Positions 30,831 through 42,134 of a stretch of DNA of 64,000 nt are shown here, piece by piece. Location: contig NC_084599.1 in assembly GCF_033807715.1 (NCBI RefSeq), forward strand, positions 1,098,501 to 1,162,500, in the 5' to 3' direction. Within the stretch, counting starts at the first letter, position 1, and the number at the start of each line of letters is the position of its first letter. A program made the translations under genes and the position numbers. The notes under the pieces are model-generated. The model was given only the letters and a program-made list of their open reading frames with translations, made no database searches and was not told the DNA's origin. The stretch is from Cololabis saira (taxonomy: Eukaryota > Chordata > Actinopteri > Beloniformes > Belonidae).

Positions 30831-32790
30831 AGATACTCATATTTGTGACAAGGAAAATATTGCAAATGAATTTAATAGTTTTTTTGTCAATGTAGGACCG
30901 AGGTTGGCAAGTGATATTGCAGCACCAATTAATACAGATCTAGTAAGTAATTTGACAGAAACTAATGTAAATAGTATATTTCTTACAGCCACTGACGAAA
31001 CGGAAGTTAAGGGGATTGTCAGAGCATTTAAAAGAAAACGGTCCACTGACAATAATGGTTTTGACATGGCCTTAATGAAGGACACTATAGAAGGTGTGGT
31101 TAAACCTCTGACCTATATTTTTAATCTTTCATTCAGAACTGGAATATTTCCAAATGAAATGAAAACGGCAAAAGTAATTCCTTTATATAAGTCTGGTGGA
31201 AAAGAACTATTGTCAAACTATAGACCAGTGTCTTTACTTCCGCAATTTTCAAAAATTTTGGAGAAATTATTTGTCACAAGGCTGGATAGTTTTATAGAAA
31301 AGCATAACATCATGAGTGAGAATCAGTACGGTTTTAGAGCAAATCAGTCTACTGGATTAGCACTTATAAAACTCATGGACGAAATAACTACCGCCATTGA
31401 TAATAAATTACACACGATAGGAATTTTTATTGACCTTAAAAAGGCCTTTGATACGATCGATCATGAATTACTAATGCAAAAGATGTATAAGTATGGCGTC
31501 AGAGGGGTAGCTTACTCCTGGTTGTGTTCTTATCTAAGTAACAGATGGCAATATGTATCTTGTGATAAAACTGATTCTGTGTTATTGAGGGTTACATGCG
31601 GGGTCCCGCAAGGGTCTGTGCTGGGCCCAAAATTATTTATTTTGTATCTGAACGAACTTTGTAAAGTATCAAAAAGTATGAACTGTATCATTTTTGCAGA
31701 TGATACAAATTTTTTTTGTTCCGGGGACCAGTTAACTGAAATTATAGCTACTGTTGAAAATGAGATGAAACTCGTAAAGAAATGGTTTGATGTAAATAAG
31801 TTATCTTTAAATATAAGTAAAACCAAGTTTATGATATTTGGGAACCGTAAAATAGATAAGGTAGTTAAATTGAGAATAGAAGATAAAGAAATAGAAAGGG
31901 TGTTTGAGACAAAATTTTTAGGTGTCATCATGGACCATAAATTAAATTGGAAGATGCATATTAATCATGTCAAATCTAAATTAGCTAAATCGATAGCCAT
32001 ATTAGATAAGGTAAAAGATATGTTGAACCAGCGTGCTTTGTATATTTTGTATTGCACTATGTTTATTCCCTACATTACATACTGTTTAGAAATATGGGGG
32101 AGTGCATATTTTACCCATACTAAACCGATCTTTATTCTTCAAAAAAGAGCGGTAAGGATTATCACAAAATCAAATTATAGAGAACCATCAAATGAATTAT
32201 TTATTAAATTAAGGGCATTTAAATTCTTGGATTTAGTGGAATACAAAATAGCACTGATAATGTACAAAGTGTTCAACAGATTGTTACCTGGTAAAATTGT
32301 AAGCATGTTTAAAATAAGGATAAGTAGATATGAGCTTCGAGGGAATCGTATGATTGAAAAACCAAAGTCTAGGACTAAAATTAAAGATCAATGTATTACT
32401 GTAAGGGGAGTAAATATATGGAATGCACTTGATGATAAATTGAAGATGTGCCAGTCGATTTATGCTTTCAAACGTTTGTTTAAGTTTAATGTGTTTGAAA
32501 AATATGAGGGATCCAGTAGATGATACTATTACGGAATTATGTTTTGGGATTGTGTAAACAATATGATTTATTTTTTATATTATGTTTTGTATGTTTGATC
32601 TGAATAAGTTGATCATGTGAGAAGGGTAGGCGTAAATAAGCAATAGCTTCAGCCTATTCCTTTTCGGTTAGGTTTCGTTTGTTTTTTTATGTGAACTAAT
32701 GCTTTCAGTTGGTGACTACATTATGAATGACCTGACCGAAATAAATATATTTTCATTCATTTTCATTCATTCAGAGCCGTCAGTGAAGAA
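30831..32790 (+). mobile_element. LINE-D, 5'-truncated LINE inserted in ERV-2
   Basis: A plus-strand LINE with RT, a 3' UTR and a tail of short TTTTCATTCA repeats at about 32750-32773. Its 5' end lacks the endonuclease. It sits in opposite orientation to ERV-2. Confidence 0.75.
30904..32523 (+). CDS. LINE-D reverse transcriptase, uninterrupted ORF
   Basis: A 539-codon frame without stops or shifts. In order: STDNNGFDMALMKDTIEGVV, LSNYRPVSLLPQFSKILEKL (about residue 103), GIFIDLKKAFDTIDHELL (motif A, about 173-190), CGVPQGSVLGPKLFILYLN (motif B, about 232-250), CIIFADDTNFFC (catalytic motif C, 264-267), KKWFDVNKLSLNISKTKFMI, KFLGVIMDHKLNWKMHINHV, and a C-terminal RAVRIITKSNYREPSNELFI block. 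All RT catalytic residues are present. It would synthesise cDNA from LINE RNA at a target nick, but the endonuclease is missing because of 5' truncation, so it is not autonomous. The Met is simply the first in the remaining frame; the frame is open for a short distance upstream. An intact frame suggests a fairly recent insertion. Clade not assigned beyond the CR1/Jockey-type group. Confidence 0.85.
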   Translation: MASDIAAPINTDLVSNLTETNVNSIFLTATDETEVKGIVRAFKRKRSTDNNGFDMALMKDTIEGVVKPLTYIFNLSFRTGIFPNEMKTAKVIPLYKSGGKELLSNYRPVSLLPQFSKILEKLFVTRLDSFIEKHNIMSENQYGFRANQSTGLALIKLMDEITTAIDNKLHTIGIFIDLKKAFDTIDHELLMQKMYKYGVRGVAYSWLCSYLSNRWQYVSCDKTDSVLLRVTCGVPQGSVLGPKLFILYLNELCKVSKSMNCIIFADDTNFFCSGDQLTEIIATVENEMKLVKKWFDVNKLSLNISKTKFMIFGNRKIDKVVKLRIEDKEIERVFETKFLGVIMDHKLNWKMHINHVKSKLAKSIAILDKVKDMLNQRALYILYCTMFIPYITYCLEIWGSAYFTHTKPIFILQKRAVRIITKSNYREPSNELFIKLRAFKFLDLVEYKIALIMYKVFNRLLPGKIVSMFKIRISRYELRGNRMIEKPKSRTKIKDQCITVRGVNIWNALDDKLKMCQSIYAFKRLFKFNVFEKYEGSSR

Positions 32791-32820
32791 AACAGGAAAG
32801 GTCAGGACGAGTGTTAAAGA

Positions 32821-33391
32821 CAGAGGTGTCAAAAGTATTCACATTCATTACTCAGGTAGAAGTATAGATATTAGAGTTCAAAAATAATCCTGTAGAAGTT
32901 GAAGTATCAACTCAAAAATTTTTCTCAAGTAAAAGTATAAAGTACTGGTTTCAAAAATACTTAAAGTATAAAAGTAAAAGTAATATTAGCGGGGAAAAAC
33001 ATTAAGGCTAAAAGCCATTGAAAATGAATGCCTCTTAGTATAATGCAAATATATTAAAGAACCATATATGTGCACTATTGAGCATTAACATGTGTTTCAG
33101 AGAGCAGACACGTACAAACCAATTATGTTTATACTTCTCATCCAACCACAACCAAATTCACTCTGTCAGGATGGCACAATTTAACTGGATAGTTTTTTAA
33201 AGGCCGAAATGAAATAGAGTAAGGCTGTTTTTAAAATGTAAGGAGTAAAAGGCACAGATAACTGCGTGGAAATGTAAGGAGCAAAAGTAAAAACCATCTG
33301 AAAAATAATTACTCCAGTGAAGCATACACAACCAAAATTTCTACTTAAGTAAGGTAATGAGGTATTTGTACTTCGTTACTTGACACCTCTA
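32821..33391. mobile_element. hAT-type non-autonomous element
   Basis: The ends CAGAGGTGTCAA and TTGACACCTCTA are inverted repeats, and the flanks GTTAAAGA (32813-32820) and GTTAGAGA (33392-33399) form an 8-bp duplication with one mismatch. Eight-bp duplications and CAG-starting ends are hAT features. The 571-base interior has no transposase. Confidence 0.85.
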
Positions 33392-33399
33392 GTTAGAGA

Positions 33400-33711
33400 T
33401 TAGTTTTACATGCATTCAGAGACGTTATAGTTGGCTCACAGACAGATTTCCATGCAATTAAATTATGAAGTTACCATAGGCAGGATAAGATTATGTAAAT
33501 TGGGATGCTCTGATTTGGCTCACCACAATGGGAGCCGTTCCCATTTTCTTTGTTTGAGACGTGTGTGACATGTGGATTGGTGTGAATGATCATTGGCTGG
33601 CTCCTCTCCGCCTCCTCTCAGCGATCAACCTGTGTAGGAAACACTTTTTTAAAAAAAAACATTAGTATTTTCATACATTTCAGATTCCTTTTTTTATTGC
33701 GTTATTCAGCC
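33400..33711. other. Unrecognised stretch inside ERV-2
   Basis: No ORF or repeat recognised between the hAT element and the gag remnant. Confidence 0.4.
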
Positions 33712-34345
33712 CTACCCTTTGTTGAGGGCAATTAGCAAATATATATTTTGCATGTACCCTGGAGGAAATCCATCAATCTGATCTCGTGACAGACCACAAT
33801 TCTCTTTTGCTGTCAACATTATTTTAGCATAAAGTTCCCTGGGATTATCATCTACTTCCCTTTGAACTGTTAAGGCGATACATATTATAAAAAGTCTGAG
33901 CTTGCTCTGGTGTGATTTTGGCAACAGCTGTGGGATTAAAGAGAATTCTTCAAGCATCAAGTACTTTACTTTTCAAATCATGTGGCAAAGTTAGTTTAAC
34001 AGCTGTTTCCTCTAGCCATTTTTATTTATTTATTTAAAATCTCTTACTATTATTTGGCTCCAAATTTTGTAGGCAACAGATCTTGGATTTTTGTAAAATC
34101 CAGTCGTCATCAGAAGTGTCATCGTCATTTGATTCTTTAATCAGTTTCACCGGATAAAGGTTTTGATTTTATCATTTAACTGGTTCTCTAATTTCATTTT
34201 TGTCTGTGTTGTGTTTTTAAATCCTTCTAGTAGAGCCATCAGCTTTTTTATTTTGATCAGTAAGCGAAGCTATTTGGGATTCTGCATTACGCCGTCTACT
34301 TTCATCCCTCCAAAAATCTGAGGGAGTTTGAAGTGCTTTTTAGTT
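33712..34345 (-). pseudogene. ERV-2 gag remnant
   Basis: Minus-strand frames read FWRDESRRRNAESQIASLTD near 34300, DDDTSDDDWILQKSKI near 34100, and, at 33712-33900, a pair of alternating frames with ITPEQAQTFYNMYRLN and REVDDNPRELYAKIML then GLSRDQIDGFPPGY. The charge pattern and position just downstream of the primer-binding site fit Gag. Many stops and frameshifts are present. Recognition as Gag relies mostly on position. Confidence 0.45.
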
Positions 34346-35126
34346 ATTTTAACAATATTTAATACTAACTAAGTAACAAACAAAACTAACAAATAAAACT
34401 ATCGGTACCGTGATTACCATACATGTATTTAAAGAACTGAAAAACTTCCCAAAAACTTTCCAACTATCAGTCTACTTGAGCATACAAATCATTCGGCTTA
34501 ATGTAAGGAGAGCGAGTCGATTCTTACTGAAATGAAATATACCCCAAGTATTTGGGAGAGCTAGTCATCCCCATTTATAAAAATAAAAACAGTTCCTCTA
34601 CATACAGTATATGTCTATTTCTCACAAATATATCAGTGTTCTAACACTTACGGACCTCAAGTCCTGCATATGCAATAAGTCCCACCGGACTTTTCCATAA
34701 GTCCCACTGTACTCAGACCAACCATGGCGCTCTGGCCATTTCTCTCTCTTAATGTTACCCGAGATATTAAACCTTTTTAGAAGAGCGAGTCAAATTCTTA
34801 AGGCAGGATAAGCAAAGCATTCTCGCAACACAATCAAATTCAAGTGTTATGAAATTGTCAGCATTCCTAAACATCTCTACAATAACTTTTCCCAATAACA
34901 CAAAATAATAAAAAATAACCCTCACAACCACACAGCGGACTTACCTATCATTTCAGGATAACGTCAACTTTCTCTGGCACTCCAGTTCACAGACTTTCGA
35001 CAACAGCCCAGCAACAATAATTTGGGATTTTGTAAATGGACCCCTTACCTCTGATTAATTTAGATAGAAGTCGCTGGTTGTGTCGTTGGTCTGGAAAAAG
35101 GAGTTCCCATCGAAAGTCTATTGTTA
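34346..35126 (-). other. ERV-2 leader region
   Basis: Sequence between the primer-binding site and the gag remnant, with no recognised coding signal. Confidence 0.4.
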
Positions 35127-35162
35127 TCCGGGTCAACGGCACCAAATTGTTGAGGAATTTAA
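35127..35162 (-). mobile_element. ERV-2 primer-binding site and stub of 5' LTR
   Basis: Minus-strand TGGTGCCGTTGACCCGGA (35144-35127) begins three bases after the LTR 3' end CCTCAACA, as expected for a tRNA primer-binding site; it is closest to the TGGTGCCG... class but I cannot name the tRNA. Only about 13-15 bases of the 5' LTR remain before element R copy 3 starts. Confidence 0.6.
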
Positions 35163-36040
35163 AAAAGACGCCAAAAACGTGCCCAAAAAGTCACCAAATT
35201 TTGCACGCAAGCCAGGCCTGGCGAAAAATTTGATATTTAATGGTTTGCATTAATGGGCGTGGCAAAATGGCTCAACAGCGCCCCCTAGTAAATTTTGTGT
35301 CTCAAGCCCCACAATACGGTTTGACGTACATGCACGAAAATCGGTACACACCTGTATCATGTCGCAACTTAAAGAAAAGTCTCTTGGCGCCATGGCCGAA
35401 ACCCAACAGGAAGTCGGCCATTTTGAATTAATTGTGTAATTTTGGCGCAATTTATGCCATTACTTTGGCCGCTTCTTCGCCCGAACCGTAACGTGCACCC
35501 AGGTGTGTTATACATCAAAATGTGCGCCCCGATCCTGCGACGATGCGTATTACTTTTCTCAGTCAAAAGCGTTACCGTGGTGACGATAGACGCCAAAAAG
35601 CGTGCCCCCCTTCATCTGATTGGTCCATATTTGATAGTCCCTATTCTCTGCCATAACTTTTGAATGGTTTGACATAAAGACTTGTGGGTGGTGTCATCGG
35701 ACTCGGTTTTGACTCCTTCATCTTAATTGGTGCAAATTAGCCCGACCCCTTCTTCTGATTGGTCGATAGTTGATATTTCCTATTTTCTGCTATAACTTTT
35801 GAACAGGTTGTGATACGGACATGTGGGTGGTGTCATTGGATTTGGTTTAGAGTCCTTAACCTTCATTGGTGTAAATGAGCTCCGCCCTTTCTTCTGATTG
35901 GTTGATAGTTCCTATTTTCTGCCATAACTTTTGAATGGTTTGACAGAGAGAGTCGTGGGTGGTTTCATCAGACTCGGTTTTGAGTCCTTGACCTTTATTG
36001 GTGAAAAGCAAGGGCCCGTTCATTGCTGCTTGAAGCTTTG
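35163..36040 (-). mobile_element. Element R, copy 3 (minus, 3' end missing)
   Basis: Minus-strand reading begins with the R 5' terminus (AAGCTTCAAGCAGCAATGAA near 36035) and runs through the AGAAGGGGCGGGG blocks and one tandem-type unit, ending near GCCCAAAAAGTCACC without the terminal GGGCC hairpin. It abuts the stub of the ERV-2 5' LTR. Confidence 0.75.
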
Positions 36041-37110
36041 ATTTATTATCATTATTGCTGCGTGTATTTTTCTGTCTTCATTTTAGAGCAGTGAGCGCCA
36101 TTCCTCCTAATGTCCACTTTTAAAGCCTGCTAACTGCTGGGTTTCTAAGGTTGTATATGCTGGAAGATGTTGACTTTGAGACAGCAAATTAGTACTTATG
36201 TGAAATACATTGTGCCATGCTGCTGTTTTACACATTTGAACAAAACTACCTTTAGGCACTGCTTTTTATTTTTTTGTCCTAAAAAAAGCAAACTGTAAAG
36301 ACAAAGTTAACAGCCAGAAACATCTTTTGTGTAAAATGTGTAATTTCATTTCTTTGTTCCTATGAACAAAACATCATTATATAGTCAGATTTAACAAAAC
36401 TCCTCTTGTTTAAAACCTGGCTCTGCATGTAGAGAAGATGTTGGTCCAGAGGATTGGAAGCATTTTACTGAAACTCAGGCACAGATGGTATTGTTGTTAA
36501 TGGGTATGAATGCTCTGCTCTTATGTAATGGACTTCTGTATCGCTATTAATATATCATGCTTGTTTTTAGCCTTTTAACAATGTATTCTTTGCCAGGACC
36601 ATTTATCATCAATCATCATACAAGCAGCGTTGATCGGGCCTTCGCACTCATGGCCAACCCACTTCCACCCCCCCACGCCCCAGATGTCTCCACATTCCTG
36701 AGTAAATATCACTATAAAAAGTGCCTTTGGTGTTCACATTGAAGTCAACTTATCATCATAAGCATATTAGAAAATAACAACATTCTAAGATTCTGGAGTA
36801 AATCACCAAACATTTGCACACGTGAGTGTTATGGTGAGTCTGTTGACATGGAACACCATTTTCCTTGATTTGGTGTAGACCTGGACGATAAACCAAAAAT
36901 TTCAGATATCGACATTCACTACGATGACTGACGTTATTCTCATGTTGGTAAATTCTGTTTGGATAAAAAAAAAGAAAATAAACATCTTCTCGTTTGTTTT
37001 GACTGTGTGTGCTGATAGGTTATTGTCATCCCCCTTTAAGATGGTGTACAGTGTGTGTGTTTAATCACGTGACTCCACCCATCCAGTCAGAATGAGAAGG
37101 AAAAACCAAG
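36041..37110. other. Mostly unrecognised; short element R 5' end at about 36620-36700
   Basis: CAAGCAGCGTTGATCGGGCC followed by TTCGCACTCATGGCC at about 36622-36656 is a diverged R 5' terminus. The rest of the stretch holds no gene I can support. Confidence 0.5.
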
Positions 37111-37746
37111 AATTCAATTCAATTCAATTCAATTTTATTCATATAGCGTCTAATACAACAAAAGTTGTCTCTAGACGCTTTCCAGAGACCCATACCCAGA
37201 ACATGACCCCCGAGCAGTTATTACATAAACAATGGCAGGAAAAAACTCCCCTAGTGGGAGAAAAACCTTAAGCCAAACAGTGGCAAGGAAAAACTCCCCT
37301 TTAGGAGGGAAGAAACCTTGAGCAGGACCAGGCTCATAAGGGGGGACCCTCCTGCCGAGGGCCAGACTGATGGGTCAGGGGCAACAGCACAGCAGGCAGG
37401 TGGAAGCAGCAACGGGATGACCAGGGGTGGGGACCGCAGGCCAGCATGCAGCTCCCGAAGCTCCGGCCCAATCGTCAAGTCCCAGGTTGGGGTGCAGGGT
37501 CAGGAAAACGTTGAGAAGGGGCAGGGCCAGGGAGAGGAGTCTTGACAGACAAACCTCTCCCCCACCTGCCCGGGCCGTTACCCTGCCCCTCTCACTCCCA
37601 CGCTGCAGGTTCCGGTGTCCGGTAGAGGATGCTACAACATGGACAAAAGAGAAAAAAGGGAGGAGAAGGCGGGGCCAGCACAAGAAACTACAAAAGCGAC
37701 TCTAACACAATAGAGTTTACACTACCTAGGGATTTACCAACACCAG

Positions 37747-39255
37747 CTAGAGGTCTACTAAACACTCACCATAGGCTTTACTAAACAGAAATGTTTTAAG
37801 TTTAGTTTTAAAGGTGGAGGTGGTGTCAGCCTCCTTAACCCAGATTGGAAGTTGGTTCCATAGTAGTGGTGCCTGATAGCAGAACGCCCGCCCTCCAAAT
37901 CTACATTTGGATACTCTAGGAACTACGAGTAAACCTGCACTCTGAGAACAGAGAGCTCTGCCAGGAACATAAGACAATATCAGGTCTTGCAAATAATGCG
38001 GAGCTAAGCCATTTTGGGCTTTATACGCAAGTAATACAATTTTAAATTGGATTCTGAATTTTACGGGTAACCAATGGAGCGACGCCAACACTGGAGAAAC
38101 GTGGTCTCTCCTGCTAATTCCTGTCAGTACTCGTGCTGCTGTATTTTGGATCAGCTGGAGCCTATTCAGCAAATTACTTGGACATCCTGCTAATAACACA
38201 TTACAGTAATCTAGTCTAGAAGATACAAACGCATGAACTAGTTTTTCTGCATCACTCTGCGAGAGGATTTTCCTAATCTTTGCAATATTACGGAGATGGA
38301 AAAATGCTATTTTACAAACCTGATTGACATATGGTTTAAACGACAAATCCTGATCGAAAACAACACCAAGGTTTCTCACAGTTGCACTGGAAGCCATTGC
38401 AACACCATCTAATCCCTTCCTAAGATGCTCTGGACCAAGAATGATAACCTCTGTTTTATCTGAATTTAGAAGAAAGAAATTTCTGTACATCCAGTCCTTG
38501 ATATCCCTAAGACATGCCTGAAGTTTAACTAACGGTTCTGTTTCATCCGGCTTCATAGACAAGTAGAGCTGCGTATCATCAGCATAACAATGAAAGTGTA
38601 TGCCGTGATTCTGAATTATACTTCCCAATGGCTGCATGTATAAACTGAACAAGATTGGCCCTAGCACTGAACCCTGCGGAACACCATAACAGACCCTTGA
38701 CTGTTCTGAAGAAACCTCATGTACATGAACAAACTGGAACCTGTCAGATAGATATGATTTAAACCAACGTAGAGCTTTCCCTTTAATCCCAACAACATGC
38801 TCTAACCTGTGCAGTAAAATGCCATGATCTACAGTGTCAAAAGCAGCACTGAGGTCCAGTAGAACCAGTATGGACACTAATCCCTTATCTGAGGCCATAA
38901 GAAGGTCATTCGTGACTCGAACCAGCGCTGTCTCTGTGCTATGATGCATTCTGAACCCTGACTGAAAGACTTCAAACAGATCATTTCTATACAAATAGTC
39001 ACATAACTGGCTTGAAACTGCCTTTTCCAGAATTTTAGATACAAATGGAAGGTTGGAAATTGGTCTATAATTAGCTAAGGTGTCTGGGTCAAGAGAAGGT
39101 TTTTTAAGTAAAGGTTTATTTACTGCAACTTTAAAAACCTGTGGTACATATCCTAAGCTTAGGGATAGGTTAATTTGGTCCAGTATTGTCGTACCAATAA
39201 GAGAAAAAATATGTTTGAATAGTCGAGTCGGGATGGGGTCTAACATACTGTACAT
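37747..39255 (-). CDS. L2 LINE reverse transcriptase ORF
   Basis: A 502-codon uninterrupted frame: LDPIPTRLFKHIF, ANYRPISNLPFVSKILEKAV (about 61), FQSGFRMHHSTETALVRVTN, LLDLSAAFDTVDHGILL (motif A, about 132-148), CYGVPQGSVLGPILFSLYMQ (motif B, about 189), HFHCYADDTQLY (catalytic motif C, about 221-231), VFDQDLSFKPYVNQVC, and the L2 C-terminal block VSPVLASLHWLPVKFRIQFK with LLWNQLPIWVKEADTTSTFK. Catalytic residues are present and the C-terminus is complete. The upstream part lies in the next frame at 39302-39775, so one break separates them and the whole protein is not encoded in one frame. It would act in target-primed reverse transcription. Confidence 0.8.
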   Translation of the reverse strand: MYSMLDPIPTRLFKHIFSLIGTTILDQINLSLSLGYVPQVFKVAVNKPLLKKPSLDPDTLANYRPISNLPFVSKILEKAVSSQLCDYLYRNDLFEVFQSGFRMHHSTETALVRVTNDLLMASDKGLVSILVLLDLSAAFDTVDHGILLHRLEHVVGIKGKALRWFKSYLSDRFQFVHVHEVSSEQSRVCYGVPQGSVLGPILFSLYMQPLGSIIQNHGIHFHCYADDTQLYLSMKPDETEPLVKLQACLRDIKDWMYRNFFLLNSDKTEVIILGPEHLRKGLDGVAMASSATVRNLGVVFDQDLSFKPYVNQVCKIAFFHLRNIAKIRKILSQSDAEKLVHAFVSSRLDYCNVLLAGCPSNLLNRLQLIQNTAARVLTGISRRDHVSPVLASLHWLPVKFRIQFKIVLLAYKAQNGLAPHYLQDLILSYVPGRALCSQSAGLLVVPRVSKCRFGGRAFCYQAPLLWNQLPIWVKEADTTSTFKTKLKTFLFSKAYGECLVDL

Positions 39256-39301
39256 GTGGTTGACTTAGCTCTATTGACGAGTGAGGTCAGCTCAGGGAGG
39301 T

Positions 39302-39775
39302 CTACAGGATCAAAACAGGATCAAAAAAGTCAGAGCCTAGGGAAGTCGCTAAAGCTGAAGAAACGCCCACAACCGGCTGGTTGATTTCTTCTCTAATTCT
39401 CGTGATTTTACTGTTGAAGAAGCTCATAAAGTCTTCACTACTGAGAGCTGCAGGAATGCACGGCTCAACAGAGTTGTGACTTTTTGTCAGCCTGGCTACA
39501 GTGCTGAACAGAAAACGTGGGTTACTTTTGTTATCCTCTATCAACGTTGAATAATAAGCTGTTCTGGCTTTGCGAATGGCTTTTTTATATACTATTAGAA
39601 TATCTTTCCATTCACGATAAGAGTCTACAGACTTACAAGAGTACCACTTCCTTTCCATTTTACGCACATTTTGTTTCAACATGCGGATATCTGAATTATA
39701 CCAGGGAGTTAAGCTCCTATGGTTGGAAACCCTCCTTTTCAAAGGAGCAACTTCATCTAAAGCTGAATGCAACAA
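39302..39775 (-). pseudogene. L2 LINE linker between endonuclease and RT
   Basis: The 157-codon frame has HSALDEVAPLKRRVSNHRSL, TPWYNSDIRMLKQNVRKMER and IRKARTAYYSTLIEDNKSNP, the basic linker of L2 polyproteins. It ends EPCIPAALSSEDFMSFFNSK and then loses the frame before the RT ORF. Confidence 0.75.
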
Positions 39776-39838
39776 ATCAGCAGTGTTACTAGCAAGGAAA
39801 TCAACATCTGCAGAGGTAGAACCCAGGTCACTGGCCTC

Positions 39839-40104
39839 GACTACATCACTATCACAAGGTGGTGAAGAAAGCCGGCTCTGTCCTGGGCTGCATTCTGGAC
39901 CGGGTGGAGGTGGTGGGGGAGAGGAGGATGGTGGCTAAGCTGTCCTCCATCATGGACAATGTCTCCCACCCCCTTTACGAGACTGTCAGAGCCCTGGAGA
40001 GCTCCATCAGTGACCGGCTTCATCACCCACGATGCACCACCGAGAGGCATCGCAAGTCCTTCCTCCCCGCTGCCATCAGACTATATAACCAGGCCTGCTC
40101 TCAA
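39839..40104 (+). pseudogene. C-terminal fragment of another LINE polyprotein
   Basis: The plus-strand frame reads VVKKAGSVLGCILDRVEVVG, then HPLYETVRALESSISDRLHH and FLPAAIRLYNQACSQ before a stop. This is the C-terminal block seen after the RT in some fish non-LTR elements. No RT core lies upstream, so it is a 3' remnant in opposite orientation to the L2 copy beside it. Confidence 0.55.
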
Positions 40105-40260
40105 TAGCCAGTGGACAATAATATAGAATAGAAAGCCTTTATTATCATTATATTTCTACAATGGAATTAGGCAGCAGCTCCGTCAAAGTGCAAAACAAAT
40201 GCAAGACTATATAATCAAGTAAACTGTACAAAACAAAAATGAACAAAAAAAGTAAACATA
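40105..40260 (-). mobile_element. LINE 3' end (minus)
   Basis: AATATAGAATAGAAAGCCTT and TTATTATCATTATATTTCTA followed by CAATGGAATTAGG read on the minus strand as a common fish LINE 3' end with AATAAA and a short tandem tail. Confidence 0.5.
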
Positions 40261-40261
40261 A

Positions 40262-42134
40262 TTAAAGCTGCAAGCAGCGATGAACGGGCCCTCGCACTCA
40301 CGTCCACCGCCCCCCATAAGCATATCAGAAATGACAGCACCCACGACTCTCTATGTCAAACCCTTAAAAAGTTATAGCAGAAAATAGGGACAACCAATCA
40401 GAAGAAGGGGTGGGGCTAATTCAGGCCAATGAAGGTCAAGTACTCCATACAGAATCTGATGATACCACCCACTACTCTCTATGTCAAAACATTCAAAAGT
40501 TATAGCAGGAAATAGGGACAACCAATCAGAAGAAGGGGCGGGGCTAATTAAGGCCAACGAAGCTTAAGGACTCAGTACCAAGTCCCATGACACCACCCAC
40601 AACTCTCTGTCAAACCATTCAAAAGTTATGGCAGAGAAAAGTATTCTAGGGGGCGCTGTTGAACCGTTAGCCACGCCCATTAATGCAAACCATGAAATAT
40701 CAAATTTATCGCCAAGTCTGGCTTGCATGCAAAATTTGGTGACTTTTGGAGAACTATCAAATATGGACCAATCACATGAAGGGGGGGCGCGCCTTTTGGC
40801 GTCTAGCGTCGTCACGGTAACACTTTTGAAAGAGAAAAGTAATGCGTGGTGTCGCATGTCGGATGTAGACGCACATTTTGATGTATAACACACCTGGGTG
40901 CACATTACGGTTCGGACTGAATTAACTGCCGAAGGAATGGCATAAATTTCGCCAAAATGACACAATTTATTCAAAATGGCCGACATCCTGTTCGGTTTCG
41001 GCCATGGCTCCAAGAGACTTTTCTTTAAGTTGTGCCATGATACAGGTGTGTAGCGATTTTCGTGCATGTACGTCAAACCGTATTGTGGGGCTTGAGGCAC
41101 AAAGTTTTCCGGGGGGCGCTGTTGAGCCATTTTGCCACGCCCATTAATGCAAACCATGAAATATCAAATTTATCGCCAGGCCTGGCTTGCATGCCAAATT
41201 TGGTGCCTTTTGGGGAACTATCAAATATGGACCAATCAGATGAAGGGGGGGGGGGCTTGCTGGCATCTAGCGTCGCCACGGTAACACTTTTGAAAGAGAA
41301 AAGTAATGCGTGTAGTCGCAGGATGGAGACGCACATTTTGATGTATAACACATCTGGGTTCACGATACGGTTCGGGCTGAATTAACTCTCGAAGGAATGG
41401 CATTGCTCCAAAATTACGCAATTAATTCAGAATGTTCAAAATGGCCGACTTCCTGTTCGGTTTCGGCCATGGCGCCAAGAGACTTTTCTTTTAGTTGCGA
41501 CATGATACAGGTGTGTACCGATTTTCGTTCAAGTACGTCAAACCGTATTATGGGGCTTGAGGCGCAAAGTTTTTTCTGTCGAACCAATCAGATGACGGGT
41601 GGGCGCGCTTTTTGGCGTCTAGCGCCGCCACGGTAACGCTTTTGAAAGAGAAAAGTAATGCGTGTTGTCGCAGGATGGAGACGCACATTTTGATGTATAA
41701 CACACTTGGGGGCACGTTACGGTTCGGGCTGAATTAACTTTCAAAGGAATGGCATAAATTTCGCCAAAATTACACGACTAATTCAAAATGGCCGACTTCC
41801 TGTTCGGTTTCGGGCATGTCGCCAAGAGACTTTTCTTTAAGTTGTGTACTGATACAGGTGTGTAGCAATTTTCGTGCATGTACGTCAAACCGTATTGTGG
41901 GGCTTGAGGCACAAAGTTTTCCGGGGGGCGCTGTTGAGCCATTTTGCCACGCCCATTAATGTAAACCATTAAATATCAAATTCTTCGCCAGGCCTGACTT
42001 GCATGCAAAATTTGGTGACTTTTTGGGCATGTTTAGGGGGGCAAAAAGGCCCTCCTTTCGTCAGAAGAAATAAAGAAAAAAAAAATTCCTACAGATACAA
42101 TAGGGCCTTCGCACTGAAGGTGCTCGGGCCCTAA
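40262..42134 (+). mobile_element. Element R, copy 4 (full-length)
   Basis: Starts TTAAAGCTGCAAGCAGCGAT and ends with the GGGCC-hairpin and CTAA at 42134. It has about three tandem units: the AATGGCCGAC anchor recurs near 40975, 41438 and 41787, spacing about 463 and 349. The final unit, including a purine-rich AGAAGAAATAAAG stretch, matches the end of copy 1. Confidence 0.8.

Larger units (their letters stand above)
37111..39838 (-). mobile_element. L2/Maui-like LINE, copy 2
   Basis: Minus-strand LINE with a (AATTC)n-type tail at 37112-37135, a 0.6 kb 3' UTR with the TCTAGACGCTTTCCAGAGAC and AACAATGGCAGG blocks, an RT ORF and part of the linker; the endonuclease is missing by 5' truncation. 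Its 3' UTR recurs at 19.94-20.95 kb and 46.65-47.11 kb. Confidence 0.8.

Noticed and set aside
36880..36960. Possible hAT or other repeat at the ACGATAAACC sequence
   Set aside because: Only a short resemblance; no inverted ends or target duplication found.
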